Shown here: one piece after another, positions 8,500-17,906 of the stretch | Layout of the letters: every line of letters begins with the position of its first letter | Position numbering within the stretch: position 1 is the first letter of the stretch | Assembly: GCF_001742225.1 (NCBI RefSeq) | Contig: NZ_CP017076.1 | Span: 1,327,001 to 1,391,000, forward strand | DNA length: 64,000 nt | Origin: Novosphingobium resinovorum | Lineage (GTDB): Bacteria > Pseudomonadota > Alphaproteobacteria > Sphingomonadales > Sphingomonadaceae | Reading direction: 5' to 3' | Translations under genes and position numbers: made by a program | Notes under the pieces: model-generated | What the model saw: only the letters and a program-made list of their open reading frames with translations | Told to the model about the DNA's origin: nothing | Databases searched by the model: none

Positions 8500-9554
8500 G
8501 GACGCCTCGAAAAACCGCTGGCGCCTAGCGGCTTGAGGTGATTCACTGCCTTTGCACGAGGGTGGAGGCGATGATGGCGGGACAGGCGAGTTTCTTCGAT
8601 CTTTCGGACCGATACGAGGCGTTGAGCGCGGCAGGTGATCGGTTTGAACGACTTGCGGCTGTCGTCGACTTCGAGGCTTTCCGCGGCCCGTTGGTAGCAG
8701 CGCTGCGGCGAAGTGTCCGCGGCAAGGGTGGCAGGCCGCCGTTTGATCCGGTCCTCATGTTCAAGATCCTCGCTGCAGGCGCTCTACTCGCTGTCTGACG
8801 AGGCCGCCGAGTTCCAGATTAAGGATCGCTTGTCGTTCGAGCGCTTCCTAGGGCTCGGGCTCGACGGCACGGTGCCGGACGCAACGACGGTGTGGTTGTT
8901 CCGCGAGAGGCTGGTCAAGGCCAAGGCGATCGACAGGCTGTTCGCTCGCTTCGATGCCGCGCTCACCGAGCGGGGCTATCTCGCCATGGGTGGGCAGATC
9001 ATCGACGCCACGGTCGTGCCGGCACCCAAGCAGAGGAACACCGAGGCCGAGAAGACGGCGATCAAGGAGGGCCGAGTGCCCGAGGGCTGGAAACCGGCCA
9101 AGATCAGGCAGAAGGATCGCGATGCACGCTGGAGCGTCAAGTACACCAAGGCAAAGGTGAAGGAGGGCGCCGATCCCAAGGCGGCGAAGCCGGTCGACCT
9201 CGCTATCCCGATGTTCGGTTACAAGAATTACATCGGCATCGACCGAGTTCATGGCCTCATCCGCACCTGGGACGCGAGCGCCGCCAAGGCCCACGACGGC
9301 GCGCGGCTGCCCGAGGTGGTCAGCAAGGACAACACCGGCTCGGGCGTGTGGGCCGACACCGCCTACCGGTCCAAGAAGAACGAGGCCTTCCTCGCCAAGG
9401 GCATGTTCATCAGCCACATCCATCAGAAGAAGCCGCCACGCCGGCCGATGCCCGAGCGCATCGCCAGGGCCAATGCGAAGCGCTCCTCCCACCGGACCCT
9501 CCCGCGCCGTCACGTCAAAATCATGCCAAATTCAGTCGGTTCTTCGAGGCGTCC
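8500..9554 (+). mobile_element. IS5-family element with both ends but a defective transposase
   Basis: Terminal inverted repeats are visible: the left end 8500-8517 (ggacgcctcgaaaaaccg) and the right end 9537-9554 (cggttcttcgaggcgtcc) match at 17 of 18 positions when inverted. The four bases agcc lie immediately outside both ends, consistent with a 4-bp target duplication. The transposase inside is frameshifted and lacks its end, so this copy can only move if helped by an intact relative. The right tip is 7 bases from the stop codon of the GH16 gene. Confidence 0.8.
8571..9500 (+). pseudogene. IS5-family transposase, frameshifted and truncated
   Basis: Two frames carry one protein. The first (from 8571) runs MMAGQASFFDLSDRYEAL to FDPVLMFKILAAG and then hits a stop; the second resumes as LQALYSLSDEAAEFQIKDRLSF and runs on to MPERIARANAKRSS. 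Compared with the usual FKILvlQALYSLSDE, two bases are missing near 8772. After about 9490 the expected ~45 residues, including the region with the last catalytic acidic residue (RVEHVF...), are absent because of an internal deletion before the right inverted repeat. Asp motifs of the DDE domain remain (IIDATVVPAPKQRNT and VWADTAYRS). Confidence 0.85.
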
Positions 9555-9561
9555 AGCCCTG

Positions 9562-10503
9562 TCATCGGGTCGGCTGCGGAAGTGGCCAGACTGTAATCCT
9601 GCGCACCTCATAGCGGCCGGGAAATCGGGTGGTCCCGTCAGGGTATCCGCCCCAACTGCCTCCCACCGCGAGGTTGGCGATGACATAGGCTTCCTGGGTG
9701 GTGAGCGCCGCAGGTGTCGGTGCGTGGGCCACGGGTTTGCGGTCCACGTACCAGATCGTCTCATCGCGGCGCCATAGAACCCCGTAACGATGAAAGCCCG
9801 AAGAGACGTCGAAGTCGAGGCGAATGCGCAAGGTCTTCTTGTGCGGTCCGGCGATGACGGTGCAGAAGATCGTGTGCGGATCGCCGAGCCCTTCGAATAT
9901 GTCGATTTCGCCGTCGTCTGGCCATGAGCCGCCGACCGGCATGAGCCAGAATGCCGGCCACATGCCTTTGCCGGCGGGCAGGCGTGCTTCGATCTCGAAG
10001 TAGCCGTATTTCTGGGAAAAGCTGAACTTGCTCGTGATCGCACCGCCATAGAACGGCTTGTTCCAGGCAAGGGCGCGCGCTTCGGGGGGAGTGCGGCTTG
10101 CCAATATGGTGAGCTTTCCCGGTTCGTGCCGGAACGGATCGAGCTTCAAAGGGTGGCGCGCAGGCCCCGCCGGAGTCATTCCGGCGAATTGCGCGTCCGA
10201 TGCGAAGCTGCCTGCCGACATCTGGCGATTGGAAACCGATCTCGCGCCGCCGTAACCGAACACTGTACGCCACCGGTGGGGCCGGGCAGGCCTTGCCTGA
10301 TCGATGCCGTGATCGAAAGTCTCGAAGCGCTCGTCGAACGATGGAGCGGCAAGCTGCGCAAACAGCTGTGCGCCGTCATCGGACAGCGAAGGCGCGTCGG
10401 GGAGGGAGGGCGAAGCGAGGAACAGTAACATCAGGCCTGCCGCTCCCCGGAAGCGCTGAAGATGCAACCGGGTCGATCGCCGGATGATGATCGGGAAGGG
10501 CAT
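9562..10503 (-). CDS. Exported GH16 glycoside hydrolase (beta-glucanase-like)
   Basis: 313 residues. A positively charged start and hydrophobic segment AAGLMLLFLASPSL form a signal peptide. The GH16 catalytic signature EIDIFE is at 199-204, with the nucleophile and acid/base glutamates at its two ends. Flanking family features are present: AITSKFSFSQKYGYFEIEARLP, GMWPAFWLMP and FHRYGVLWRRDETIWYVD. It should cleave beta-1,3/1,4-linked polysaccharide outside the cytoplasm. Divergent to two glycosyltransferases, it may trim or degrade an exopolysaccharide, as ExoK-type enzymes do; that link is inference. Confidence 0.88.
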   Translation of the reverse strand: MPFPIIIRRSTRLHLQRFRGAAGLMLLFLASPSLPDAPSLSDDGAQLFAQLAAPSFDERFETFDHGIDQARPARPHRWRTVFGYGGARSVSNRQMSAGSFASDAQFAGMTPAGPARHPLKLDPFRHEPGKLTILASRTPPEARALAWNKPFYGGAITSKFSFSQKYGYFEIEARLPAGKGMWPAFWLMPVGGSWPDDGEIDIFEGLGDPHTIFCTVIAGPHKKTLRIRLDFDVSSGFHRYGVLWRRDETIWYVDRKPVAHAPTPAALTTQEAYVIANLAVGGSWGGYPDGTTRFPGRYEVRRITVWPLPQPTR

Positions 10504-10675
10504 GGATACTCCGTGGCTCGGGCTACGCGCGGCATGCTACGTCAGTGTGAGATTCCCCGGCGGATGTTTTGCGTCCGGATTGGAGGACGTTGCCGTTCCC
10601 GCAGGGCGGGTGGAGTTCTAGTATCGGCGGCAGGTGTCCAACGACAGGACCTCATGTTCTCAAGCCTGGATTGCG

Positions 10676-11731
10676 ATGACCCTGCCTCGACACCTAAGTC
10701 CGATCATATCCGTGCTCATGGTGGCGCGAAACGCGGCTCGGTTCATCGATGCCGCACTCCGCTCGGCGCGGGCGCAGACACTGCGGCAGATCGAGATCGT
10801 GGTCGTCGATGATGGCTCCATCGACGAAACCGCCAGTATCGTGAGATCGCACGCGAAAGTCGATGGCCGCGTGCGCCTCGTCGCCGGGCCATCCAGGGGG
10901 CTCGGTGCGGTCCGCAATGTCAGTATCGCATCGGCCAGGGGGCGTTTTGCCGCCGTTCTGGATGCCGACGATCTGCTTCATCCCGACCATCTCGAAGCGC
11001 TGCTGGCATTGCAGGCGGCAACCGGCGCGGCAATCTGCGCGAGCAACATGGTCGCTTTCTCACAGGCTGCGCGGGGAATTACCGCCAGCGCCTTCGCGGC
11101 GGGCCAGGAATGGCAGTGCCGGCGTGAAATAGCGCTCGACGAATATATCCGGTGCGGCATGATCGGCACGCGCAACGTGTCTCTCGGTTATCTCAAGCCA
11201 TTGTTCGACATGCGATTTCTGCGCGATTTCAATATCGCCTATGACGAGCGCCTCCGCGTTGGCGAGGACTTCGATCTGGTACTCCGGGCCATGCTGGCGG
11301 GCGGGCGTTTTCATTTCTCGCCGCAGACCACTTATTATTACCGGCGGCATGCGCAGTCCACGTCGCATCGTCTGGCCCAATCCGATCTGCGCGGGCTAAT
11401 GGCCGCAGCGCGGGACTATATGCTGCATCGACCCGACCTGGAGCTGCTGCTGGGCGGGCGTATCGACAATCTCGAGGGCGCCCGGCGGCAAATCGGCGCT
11501 CTTGAGGCCCTACGCGCCGGACGCATGCTGACCGCGCTTCGGTGCGTCGGGCGTCATCCGGGCGCCCGCGATCTCCTGCTGTCCAGCTTGCGGGAGAGTT
11601 GCCTCAAGCGGCTCGGGCTGTGGGATGATGGAGATCGCAATGCGGCCGATCGCGCGGGATGCCCTGCCGTTCCGGGAAACCACCTGACCGCCTTGCGACG
11701 CCTGCTGCAACCGGCGCCGTCGCCATTTTGA
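10676..11731 (+). CDS. Glycosyltransferase family 2
   Basis: 351 residues from the ATG at 10676, which puts the first Rossmann strand (PIISVLMVARN) near the N-terminus; a GTG at 10634 would add 14 residues. The GT-A motifs are clear: IVVVDDGSIDET and the metal-binding DADD in FAAVLDADDLLHPDH. A further acidic motif GEDFDLVLRAM could hold the catalytic base. It should transfer a sugar from a nucleotide donor to a growing glycan; donor and acceptor cannot be read. It lies 10 bases before the next glycosyltransferase, so the two are probably one operon. Confidence 0.85.
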   Translation: MTLPRHLSPIISVLMVARNAARFIDAALRSARAQTLRQIEIVVVDDGSIDETASIVRSHAKVDGRVRLVAGPSRGLGAVRNVSIASARGRFAAVLDADDLLHPDHLEALLALQAATGAAICASNMVAFSQAARGITASAFAAGQEWQCRREIALDEYIRCGMIGTRNVSLGYLKPLFDMRFLRDFNIAYDERLRVGEDFDLVLRAMLAGGRFHFSPQTTYYYRRHAQSTSHRLAQSDLRGLMAAARDYMLHRPDLELLLGGRIDNLEGARRQIGALEALRAGRMLTALRCVGRHPGARDLLLSSLRESCLKRLGLWDDGDRNAADRAGCPAVPGNHLTALRRLLQPAPSPF

Positions 11732-11741
11732 TGGAGCCTCG

Positions 11742-12743
11742 ATGCGTCCCGTCATTTTTCTGTTTCCGCACGATCGCATGGATATCGGCGGCAATTCCGC
11801 GCAGGCCCGTTTCGTGGCGGCGTGCCGGGGGTTCGGACATGTGCAGGTCGCGTCCTACGAGGAGCGCGTCGCCGGATGGCTTTACCTTGACGATGTTCTT
11901 CAAGATTCTGCCGTGCCTGCCAAGGGCGCTTCGGCGCCGATGTTCATCGTTCACTGGGGACCTGACGTGGCGCGCCTGCTCGACAGGCTCGTCGATCGCG
12001 ACGTGATCTATTTTGCGCATTCCACCGGATGGGGCATGGCCATGCCGCCGCGCGTGCCGATCCTGTGCGTCAGCCGCCACACGATGGCATTCTGGGGGCG
12101 GCATGCGCCGAACTCGTACATCGCTCTGGTGCCCAACATCGTGGATATTCGGCCTTGGACCGGACCGTCATCGCGGGACATCGACGTGCTGGTCCAGGTG
12201 CGCAAGTCGTCCCGCTACCTGCTCGAAAAGCTGGTTCCGGCTTTGGAAACATGTTGCAATGTCATTGTGCTGGACGGCTGGGTTGACGATCTGGGATCAT
12301 GGTTCGGTCGCTCGAAGGTCTATCTTTACGATTCCCTCGAGCACTGGGCCGGTGTGGGCGCGACCGAGGGCTTTGGTCTGCCCCCGATCGAAGCCATGGG
12401 GCACGGCTGTATCGTGTTCTCGAGCGTGAACGATGCGCTGGCGGATTACCTCGATCCCGGCTTCAACTGCCGCAAGATTCGCGTGCATTCTCTTGCCTGG
12501 GACGTGGCTGCCATCCTGCAGGCGGTCAAGGACGGCGCGCCCGCTCCCATGCAGGGCGAGGGATTTCAGATGTACGCGCCGGAAAACGTGGCCGATCGCA
12601 TGGCCGCGATATTCCGGGACATCGAGCAGTTTTTCGCCCTGGTTGGCAATGTTGCGCCGGATATCGAAGATATCTGGGCGCAACGTCAGCCGACAGCCCT
12701 GCAAAGAGCGAAGCGCGCGGTCAGGATACTGGCGGGCGTGTGA
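11742..12743 (+). CDS. GT-B glycosyltransferase (GT4-like)
   Basis: 333 residues from ATG 11742, preceded by a ggag ribosome site. The C-terminal half has the retaining GT-B signature EGFGLPPIEAMGHGC, an E-x7-E motif, after a nucleotide-binding-like fold (DIDVLVQVRKSSRYLLEKL, VIVLDGWVDDLGSWFGRSKVYLYDS). The N-terminal acceptor domain is short and atypical (FLFPHDRMDIGGNSAQARF). Together with the GT2 upstream it suggests a small glycan-assembly cassette; no polymerase, flippase or chain-length genes are next to it. Confidence 0.75.
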   Translation: MRPVIFLFPHDRMDIGGNSAQARFVAACRGFGHVQVASYEERVAGWLYLDDVLQDSAVPAKGASAPMFIVHWGPDVARLLDRLVDRDVIYFAHSTGWGMAMPPRVPILCVSRHTMAFWGRHAPNSYIALVPNIVDIRPWTGPSSRDIDVLVQVRKSSRYLLEKLVPALETCCNVIVLDGWVDDLGSWFGRSKVYLYDSLEHWAGVGATEGFGLPPIEAMGHGCIVFSSVNDALADYLDPGFNCRKIRVHSLAWDVAAILQAVKDGAPAPMQGEGFQMYAPENVADRMAAIFRDIEQFFALVGNVAPDIEDIWAQRQPTALQRAKRAVRILAGV

Positions 12744-12884
12744 TCGCCGATGCCGGGGGAATTCCGATCGCGAGGCAACCCGCCACCCGTGCGTCCGCCC
12801 GATACGAAAGCTGCCCCGGCCGGTGCCATGGCCGGAAAGAGGCAGTTTCGTTCACATAAAGGCGTAGCGTCGGACTTTGGGGCC

Positions 12885-15527
12885 TCAGTACTTTACGCGA
12901 AGGCGGGTGTAGTAAAATCCGCCGTTGAAGCCGAAGGGGCCGCCGTTTCTCGGATAGACCTGTCCGTCAGACGTGCCTCCGGTGAGCGGGTAGATCGCTA
13001 CGCTTGACGTCGGAGCCAGGCGGTCGGGCTTCTCGTCGGTGAAGTTCTGCGCACCGACCGCCAGCGTGAAGTGATCGGCGAACGTATAGCTCAGTTCCAG
13101 GTCGGTCGTGAACTTGCTGCCGAACACTTGGTTGGGCACCCCGTTGGTCTGCCCGTAGTCCTGCGCAGAGGTCCATGAGCTGTAATAGTTCTCACGAACG
13201 GTGAAGCTTAGGTTGTCCAGCGTCCAACTGGCGTTGAACACCGCGCGGTGCTTGGGCGCGAGATTCTCCGCATCGATGAGCTGCGCGGTGCTGACCACTT
13301 GCGTGTCGTAGCCCGTCACCTTGGTCTTGTTGTAGTTGTAGGCCAGTGAGAAGTTGAGCTGGGCTTCGGCAAGCGTGATGCGCCACGTCGCCACGGCGTC
13401 GATGCCGCGTGTGCGCGTGCGGAAGCCGTTGGTGAAGTACTGCACTTGTCCGCCGATGCCTACCGGCAACAGCGCCGGTTGCGCTGCAAGATCTGCGGCA
13501 GTGACGCCGAAGGGCTGGGTCAGGCCGATGCGATCGCGCAAGTTGATCTGGTACGCATCGACCGTGAGGGTCATCGCCGGGGCAGGCTCGAAGATGAAGC
13601 CGAGGCCATAGTTGGTCGATTTTTCGGGAGAGAGGTCGGTGGCGCCGTAATACTGGGCCACGGGGTTGTTGGTCGGGTATGTGCCGCTCTGGAAGGCGAC
13701 CCCGTTGTTGAACGACGTGGTCACGATCGACACGTTCGACTGCCCCGGCGAGGGCGCATGGAACCCGGTGCCGATGCTGCCGCGGATCGAGAAGATGTCC
13801 GCCAGCTTGTACAGGGCATTGAACTTGCCCACCCAGGCGTCGCCGAAGGTATTGTAATGCTCGTAGCGGCCGGCGGCGCCGACGGTCAGGGCATCGGTGA
13901 TGTCGGTTTCGAGGCCGATATAGGCGGCATAGGCTTTCTGGCCGAATTTGCCCGCGGTTTCCGGGCTGGTGCCTGCATAGCCGCTCGCGCCGACGCCCTG
14001 TGCGGCGCTGGTGCCGGAGAAGGAATACACACCGGGGGCCGTCTGTGTGTAGAGTTGCTGGGCGATCGCATAAGGCCCCGCGCCGTAGGACTGCGCGTCA
14101 CCGGCGGTCTGTTCGTAGGTTTCCTTGCGATATTCCGCGCCCGCGGAAATGGTCAGCGGCGCGGCCAGTCCCAAATCCATCGCATACGTGAAATCGGCGT
14201 TGAAATTCAGCTCTTTCTGGATGAGGTCACCGAAATTGAAGCTGGTCTGCGTATCCGGCCCGTAAGAGAAGTTCGCCGAGTTGTACATCGACAGCGACAG
14301 CGTGTTGCGTGCCCAGGTGCCGGACAAGTCGTAAGTGAAGTTGCCGGCGGTGCCCTTGTAGCCGACAACGCCGTAGATTTCCTCGGTCTTGCCCACGAAG
14401 CGCGGTGTGAAACCGGCGGGATAGAGTTCGGCGAAACGGAACGTGTTGCCGTCGACCACGAATCCATCGGTCGGGCAAGTTGCGTTTCCGGCCGGGCAGG
14501 GCGTGAGATAGAACGTATTGTTGAAGGCGCCGTTCGCGCCTTGGTTGCGCACGACTCCGTTGGAATCGACAGCGGTGCTGCTGACCGACGGGCGGTAGTT
14601 GAAGCTCTGGTCACCCTTGTTCTTGGCGAAGTTGCCGAAGAAATAGATTTTACTGTCTGATGTGACGTTGAGCGCCGCGTTCACGACTGACTTGAACCCG
14701 TGTTGCGGCGAACTGCCCCAGATCTGCACCGGGTCCGGGTAATTGGGCAACTGGGATGCGAGGTCGGGGAAATTGTTCGCGAAGTTGGCGGCAGATGGGC
14801 GCTGGTGGCCGCGACTGGTCTGTCCGTCGTCGGTGTATTCGCCGGTGACGTTGATGAAGCCCCAATCCCCCTTGAGACCGGCATTGCCTGCGATCTGGTA
14901 GCTTTCTCCGTCTCCCGCGTAGTATTGGCCAGCGCGTCCGACCAGTTCGATGCCCTGATCCTCCCGCAAGCCGTAGTTGAGCACGCCGGCGATTGCGTCC
15001 GAACCGTACTGCGCGGTCGCACCTTCGCGCAGTACCTGAATGTTGCTGACGGCAAGCGCGGGGATCGCGGAAATGTCGGGGCCTTGCGCACCGCGCCCGA
15101 GGCCGGTGTCGCTGCCGCCGTAGACTTGCACGAGGGCCGAGCGATTGTAGCGCTTGCCGTTCAGCATCACCAGAACCTGGTCACCGGACAGACCACGCAG
15201 CGAGGGCGAGCGCACGAAAGTCGATGCGTCCGAAATGGCGTTCTGCCCCACGTAGAACGATGGAACGATGTTCTTGAGAGCATCGATCATGTTGGCGGAG
15301 GGCTGCGCCGCCAGTTCCTGGGCGCTGATGACATCAACCGGAGATGCGGAATTGGTCAGCGTACGGTCCGTTCGGCGTGTACCTAGGACGACGATATCGT
15401 TGGCTATCGCGGCGTCTGAATTCATGCCGGGCGCTGCCGGGATCGCGGGATCGCTTTGTGCGAAGGTTGCGGTCGACGAAAGGAGTGCGACTGTCAAAGC
15501 TACGGTAGACGTCGTATATCTGATCAT
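12885..15527 (-). CDS. TonB-dependent receptor (large, 880 residues)
   Basis: A signal peptide (TTSTVALTVALLSSTATFAQ) is followed by a TonB-box-like IVVLGTRR, a plug domain (about 60-180: DVISAQELAAQPSANMIDAL, LRGLSGDQVLVMLNGKRYN, IQVLREGATAQYGSDAIAGV) and a long beta-barrel ending in the aromatic terminus FYYTRLRVKY. Such receptors import scarce compounds across the outer membrane using TonB energy. Plug and barrel features are of the general sphingomonad type, so no substrate is assigned. No enzyme gene is adjacent; an AT-rich leader of nearly 500 bases lies upstream. Confidence 0.93.
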   Translation of the reverse strand: MIRYTTSTVALTVALLSSTATFAQSDPAIPAAPGMNSDAAIANDIVVLGTRRTDRTLTNSASPVDVISAQELAAQPSANMIDALKNIVPSFYVGQNAISDASTFVRSPSLRGLSGDQVLVMLNGKRYNRSALVQVYGGSDTGLGRGAQGPDISAIPALAVSNIQVLREGATAQYGSDAIAGVLNYGLREDQGIELVGRAGQYYAGDGESYQIAGNAGLKGDWGFINVTGEYTDDGQTSRGHQRPSAANFANNFPDLASQLPNYPDPVQIWGSSPQHGFKSVVNAALNVTSDSKIYFFGNFAKNKGDQSFNYRPSVSSTAVDSNGVVRNQGANGAFNNTFYLTPCPAGNATCPTDGFVVDGNTFRFAELYPAGFTPRFVGKTEEIYGVVGYKGTAGNFTYDLSGTWARNTLSLSMYNSANFSYGPDTQTSFNFGDLIQKELNFNADFTYAMDLGLAAPLTISAGAEYRKETYEQTAGDAQSYGAGPYAIAQQLYTQTAPGVYSFSGTSAAQGVGASGYAGTSPETAGKFGQKAYAAYIGLETDITDALTVGAAGRYEHYNTFGDAWVGKFNALYKLADIFSIRGSIGTGFHAPSPGQSNVSIVTTSFNNGVAFQSGTYPTNNPVAQYYGATDLSPEKSTNYGLGFIFEPAPAMTLTVDAYQINLRDRIGLTQPFGVTAADLAAQPALLPVGIGGQVQYFTNGFRTRTRGIDAVATWRITLAEAQLNFSLAYNYNKTKVTGYDTQVVSTAQLIDAENLAPKHRAVFNASWTLDNLSFTVRENYYSSWTSAQDYGQTNGVPNQVFGSKFTTDLELSYTFADHFTLAVGAQNFTDEKPDRLAPTSSVAIYPLTGGTSDGQVYPRNGGPFGFNGGFYYTRLRVKY

Positions 15528-16013
15528 CCTGTGGCCCTCTTTTTTGTAGAAGTGGCCTTCAGGTATCCTTCCCGTCGAACGCCCCCCGCTTCATGCGGCC
15601 GATCGGACCGGTCGCCTCGGGGTGTCGTGTGCTTGACGTGCGCGAAAGACCATGCCGGATCGCTTGGAGAGAGCGGCAGTCATCGCATCGGAAATCGCCA
15701 TTCCGGTATGGATTCGATGATTACGGTAATGTGCAACGGTAATCGTCAGGGATTTTCCCTGATCGTCAAGTATAGGTGAAAATATGTTGCAACAGTTTAA
15801 TTGTGTTGCGAGCGATAATTCTCAGTACTGAGTATCGCATTATTCATCGCGGAGGTGATGCAATTACGATCAGCGATTGTGTTCGTGCCGAACGATATCG
15901 TTAACCCATCATAATGGGGCGCGTCTGGCAAACGAAAATGCGGAGATCATGGAAAAATTTCAGTTATGTTGCAGATTTATCTCACTTGCCGCGTGTCACG
16001 TGAAAACAAGTTG
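15528..16013. promoter_or_regulatory. AT-rich intergenic region with palindromes upstream of the TonB receptor
   Basis: No credible gene is seen. From about 15780 the sequence is markedly AT-richer than its surroundings. It holds the 10-bp palindrome tgttgcaaca (15785-15794), the 12-bp palindrome ctcagtactgag (15821-15832) set between gcgata (15812-15817) and tatcgc (15833-15838), and further copies of the half-site gttgc (around 15805 and 15967). These are candidate operators for the receptor promoter. Confidence 0.45.
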
Positions 16014-16436
16014 CCTAAGGCAATTATACTGAGCGCGGTGGAACAGGATGAACTCGTAAGGTCACTAACGAAGGCACGTCTTCTGCTGGATCCCGGCGCT
16101 GCGCTGGACTTCGTCATTCGGCCCGCACGGACCGGTGAGGCCAGCCTGGTCGCGGCGCGGCAATCAATTCTCTATGCGCCCAGCCATGGCCGGCGGCGTC
16201 ATGGCGGGCGCGGTCTTCCTGACCGACGAAGGGAAGGACTGGCCCGCCTTCGCCTTCTGCACGTGGAGCCTGTCGCGCGTGAGAAACGATACGATCGGAT
16301 CACGCTCTGGACACACACCGTTCTGGAAGCTGTTCGCCGTATCTATGCGCGCAATGGCTTCTAGGGTGTCGAAACCAATCACGAGTTCGGCGAACCGGTT
16401 CGAGGCGAGACCTGGTTTTTGATGCTTATGGCATAA
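16014..16436 (+). pseudogene. Remnant of a MarR/GNAT fusion regulator-acetyltransferase
   Basis: No open gene remains, but pieces of one protein appear in order. In one frame LSAVEQDELVRSLTKARLLL and FVIRPARTGEASLVAARQS match the linker and start of the acetyltransferase half. The next frame gives MAGAVFLTDEGKDWPAFA, and the first frame returns with RLRLLHVEPVAR, then KRYDRITLWTHTVLEAVRR. After an in-frame TAG (16362-16364) the same frame continues HEFGEPVRGETWFLML to a TAA at 16436. The amino-terminal winged helix, about 40 internal residues and the acetyl-CoA loop are missing. Its 3' end overlaps the opposite-strand regulator remnant by 11 bases. Confidence 0.7.
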
Positions 16437-17128
16437 GCGCCATCGCTCCGGTATCGCGATGCATCGCTGCGTCCTGCACTCCGAGCGTTATGGACGCGCG
16501 AACAAGATCGGGTACCGAGCGCAACTGCATCTTGCGCATCAGGCTGGCGCGGTGAAGTTTGACGGTGATCTCGCTGATATCGAGTTCCCATGCGATCTGC
16601 TTGTTCATGAGGCCGCGAACGACACCTTCCATCACCTGACGTTCGCGGCGGGTGAGCGTGTCGAAGCGGCGCACGATGATGCCGCGCCGCTGTGCGGCCG
16701 AGCGGCGCTCGATGTCGATATCGAGGGCATGTTTCGACGGCGCCCAGCATGTCGCGTTCGTCGAACGGGCGCGGCAGGAAGTCCACGGCCCCGGCCTTTA
16801 TCGCACGAACGGAGAGCGGCACGTCGATTTCGTCGGTTACGAAGATCACCGGGATCGCATCCCCCCGTTGCTTGAGGCGCTCGATCAGTTCGATGCCGTC
16901 GATCGCTGGCAGACGCACATCGGCGACGATGCAACACGGCGCCTCAGGCAGCCGTGCATCGAGCAAGGCACCGGCCCAGGCGAATGTCTCGATCAGGTAA
17001 CCCTCGTCGCGCAGCAGGGCATGCAACCGCGAACGGGCCTCTCCCTCGTTATCGACGATCAGGACCTTGCCCGGCCTTGCGCTTTCATCGGCGGGATTGC
17101 GCATCGGCTGGTTGATGGGATGGGTCAT
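16426..17128 (-). pseudogene. FixJ/NarL-type response regulator split by a one-base insertion
   Basis: From ATG 17126-17128 the frame encodes a receiver domain (KVLIVDNEGEARSRLHALL, phospho-acceptor in ADVRLPAIDG, conserved Lys region AIKAGAVDFLPRPF). At 16729 there is one base too many: removing it restores AVETALDIDIERRS and joins the receiver to the LuxR-type helix-turn-helix found in the other frame (LTRRERQVMEGVVRGLMNKQ, SEITVKLHRASLMRKMQ). As written, the product would have a receiver and a nonsense tail. It could be a true decayed gene or a sequencing error. Confidence 0.8.
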
Positions 17129-17237
17129 TTCACTACTCCTGCTGCCGGAGTCGGAAATGATCCAAAGTGCACACAACGGGCAATCCCCTCTTTCGGGGGG
17201 CTTTCCTTGCCAGCCGCAGCGGGACTACACGCAGGCA

Positions 17238-17870
17238 ATGGAAGACAGCGAATTTCAGGCCCCCATCCGCATCGCCGTGGTCGACGACCACCCGCTTCTG
17301 CGCGACGGCATCGTCGCCGTCTTCGCGACCCAGCCCGATCTGGAACTGATCGCGGTGGGTGAGGACGGCGAGGCGGCGGTCCGCATCTATCGCGAGGCGC
17401 GCCCCGACATCCTGCTGCTCGACCTGCAGATGCCCAATGTCGACGGGGTGGAGGCGATGACGCGCATCCTCGCCGAATTTCCCGAGGCGCGCATCCTGGT
17501 GCTCACGACCTATTCGGGCGATGGCCGCGCGACGCAGGCGATCAAGGCGGGGGCCTCGGGCTACCTGCTCAAGAACAGCCTGAGGACCGAACTGCTCGAC
17601 GCGATCCGCTCGGTCCATCGGGGTGGCACGCACTTCGACAGGCAGGTGTTCGGCGCCGCCGACCGCGAGGCCAAGCGCCTGACCGCGCGCGAGAGCGACG
17701 TGCTGGAACTGGCGGCGGCGGGTAATTCCAACAAGCAGATCGCGGCGCGGCTGTCACTGTCCGAGGACACGGTGACAGGCTATATGAAGGCGATCTTCGC
17801 GCGGCTCGGCGCGATGGACCGCACGCATGCGGTGGCGATCGCCGTGCGCAACGGGTTGATCGAGCTTTAG
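17238..17870 (+). CDS. NarL-family response regulator
   Basis: 210 residues from ATG 17238 (the frame is open further upstream without family similarity). The receiver domain begins IRIAVVDDHPLLRDGIVAVF; the phospho-acceptor Asp is in ILLLDLQMPNVDG, the switch Thr in ILVLTTYSG and the conserved Lys in LLKNSLR. The C-terminal LuxR-type DNA-binding domain is LTARESDVLELAAAG, with recognition helix SEDTVTGYMKAIFARL. It is convergent with the histidine kinase downstream and divergent from the broken FixJ-type regulator. The kinase is the natural partner candidate because both belong to the NarL/HisKA_3 class. Confidence 0.92.
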   Translation: MEDSEFQAPIRIAVVDDHPLLRDGIVAVFATQPDLELIAVGEDGEAAVRIYREARPDILLLDLQMPNVDGVEAMTRILAEFPEARILVLTTYSGDGRATQAIKAGASGYLLKNSLRTELLDAIRSVHRGGTHFDRQVFGAADREAKRLTARESDVLELAAAGNSNKQIAARLSLSEDTVTGYMKAIFARLGAMDRTHAVAIAVRNGLIEL

Positions 17871-17906
17871 ATTCTTCCGCTTTTCATCATTGGATTCGCC
17901 TCCTGT

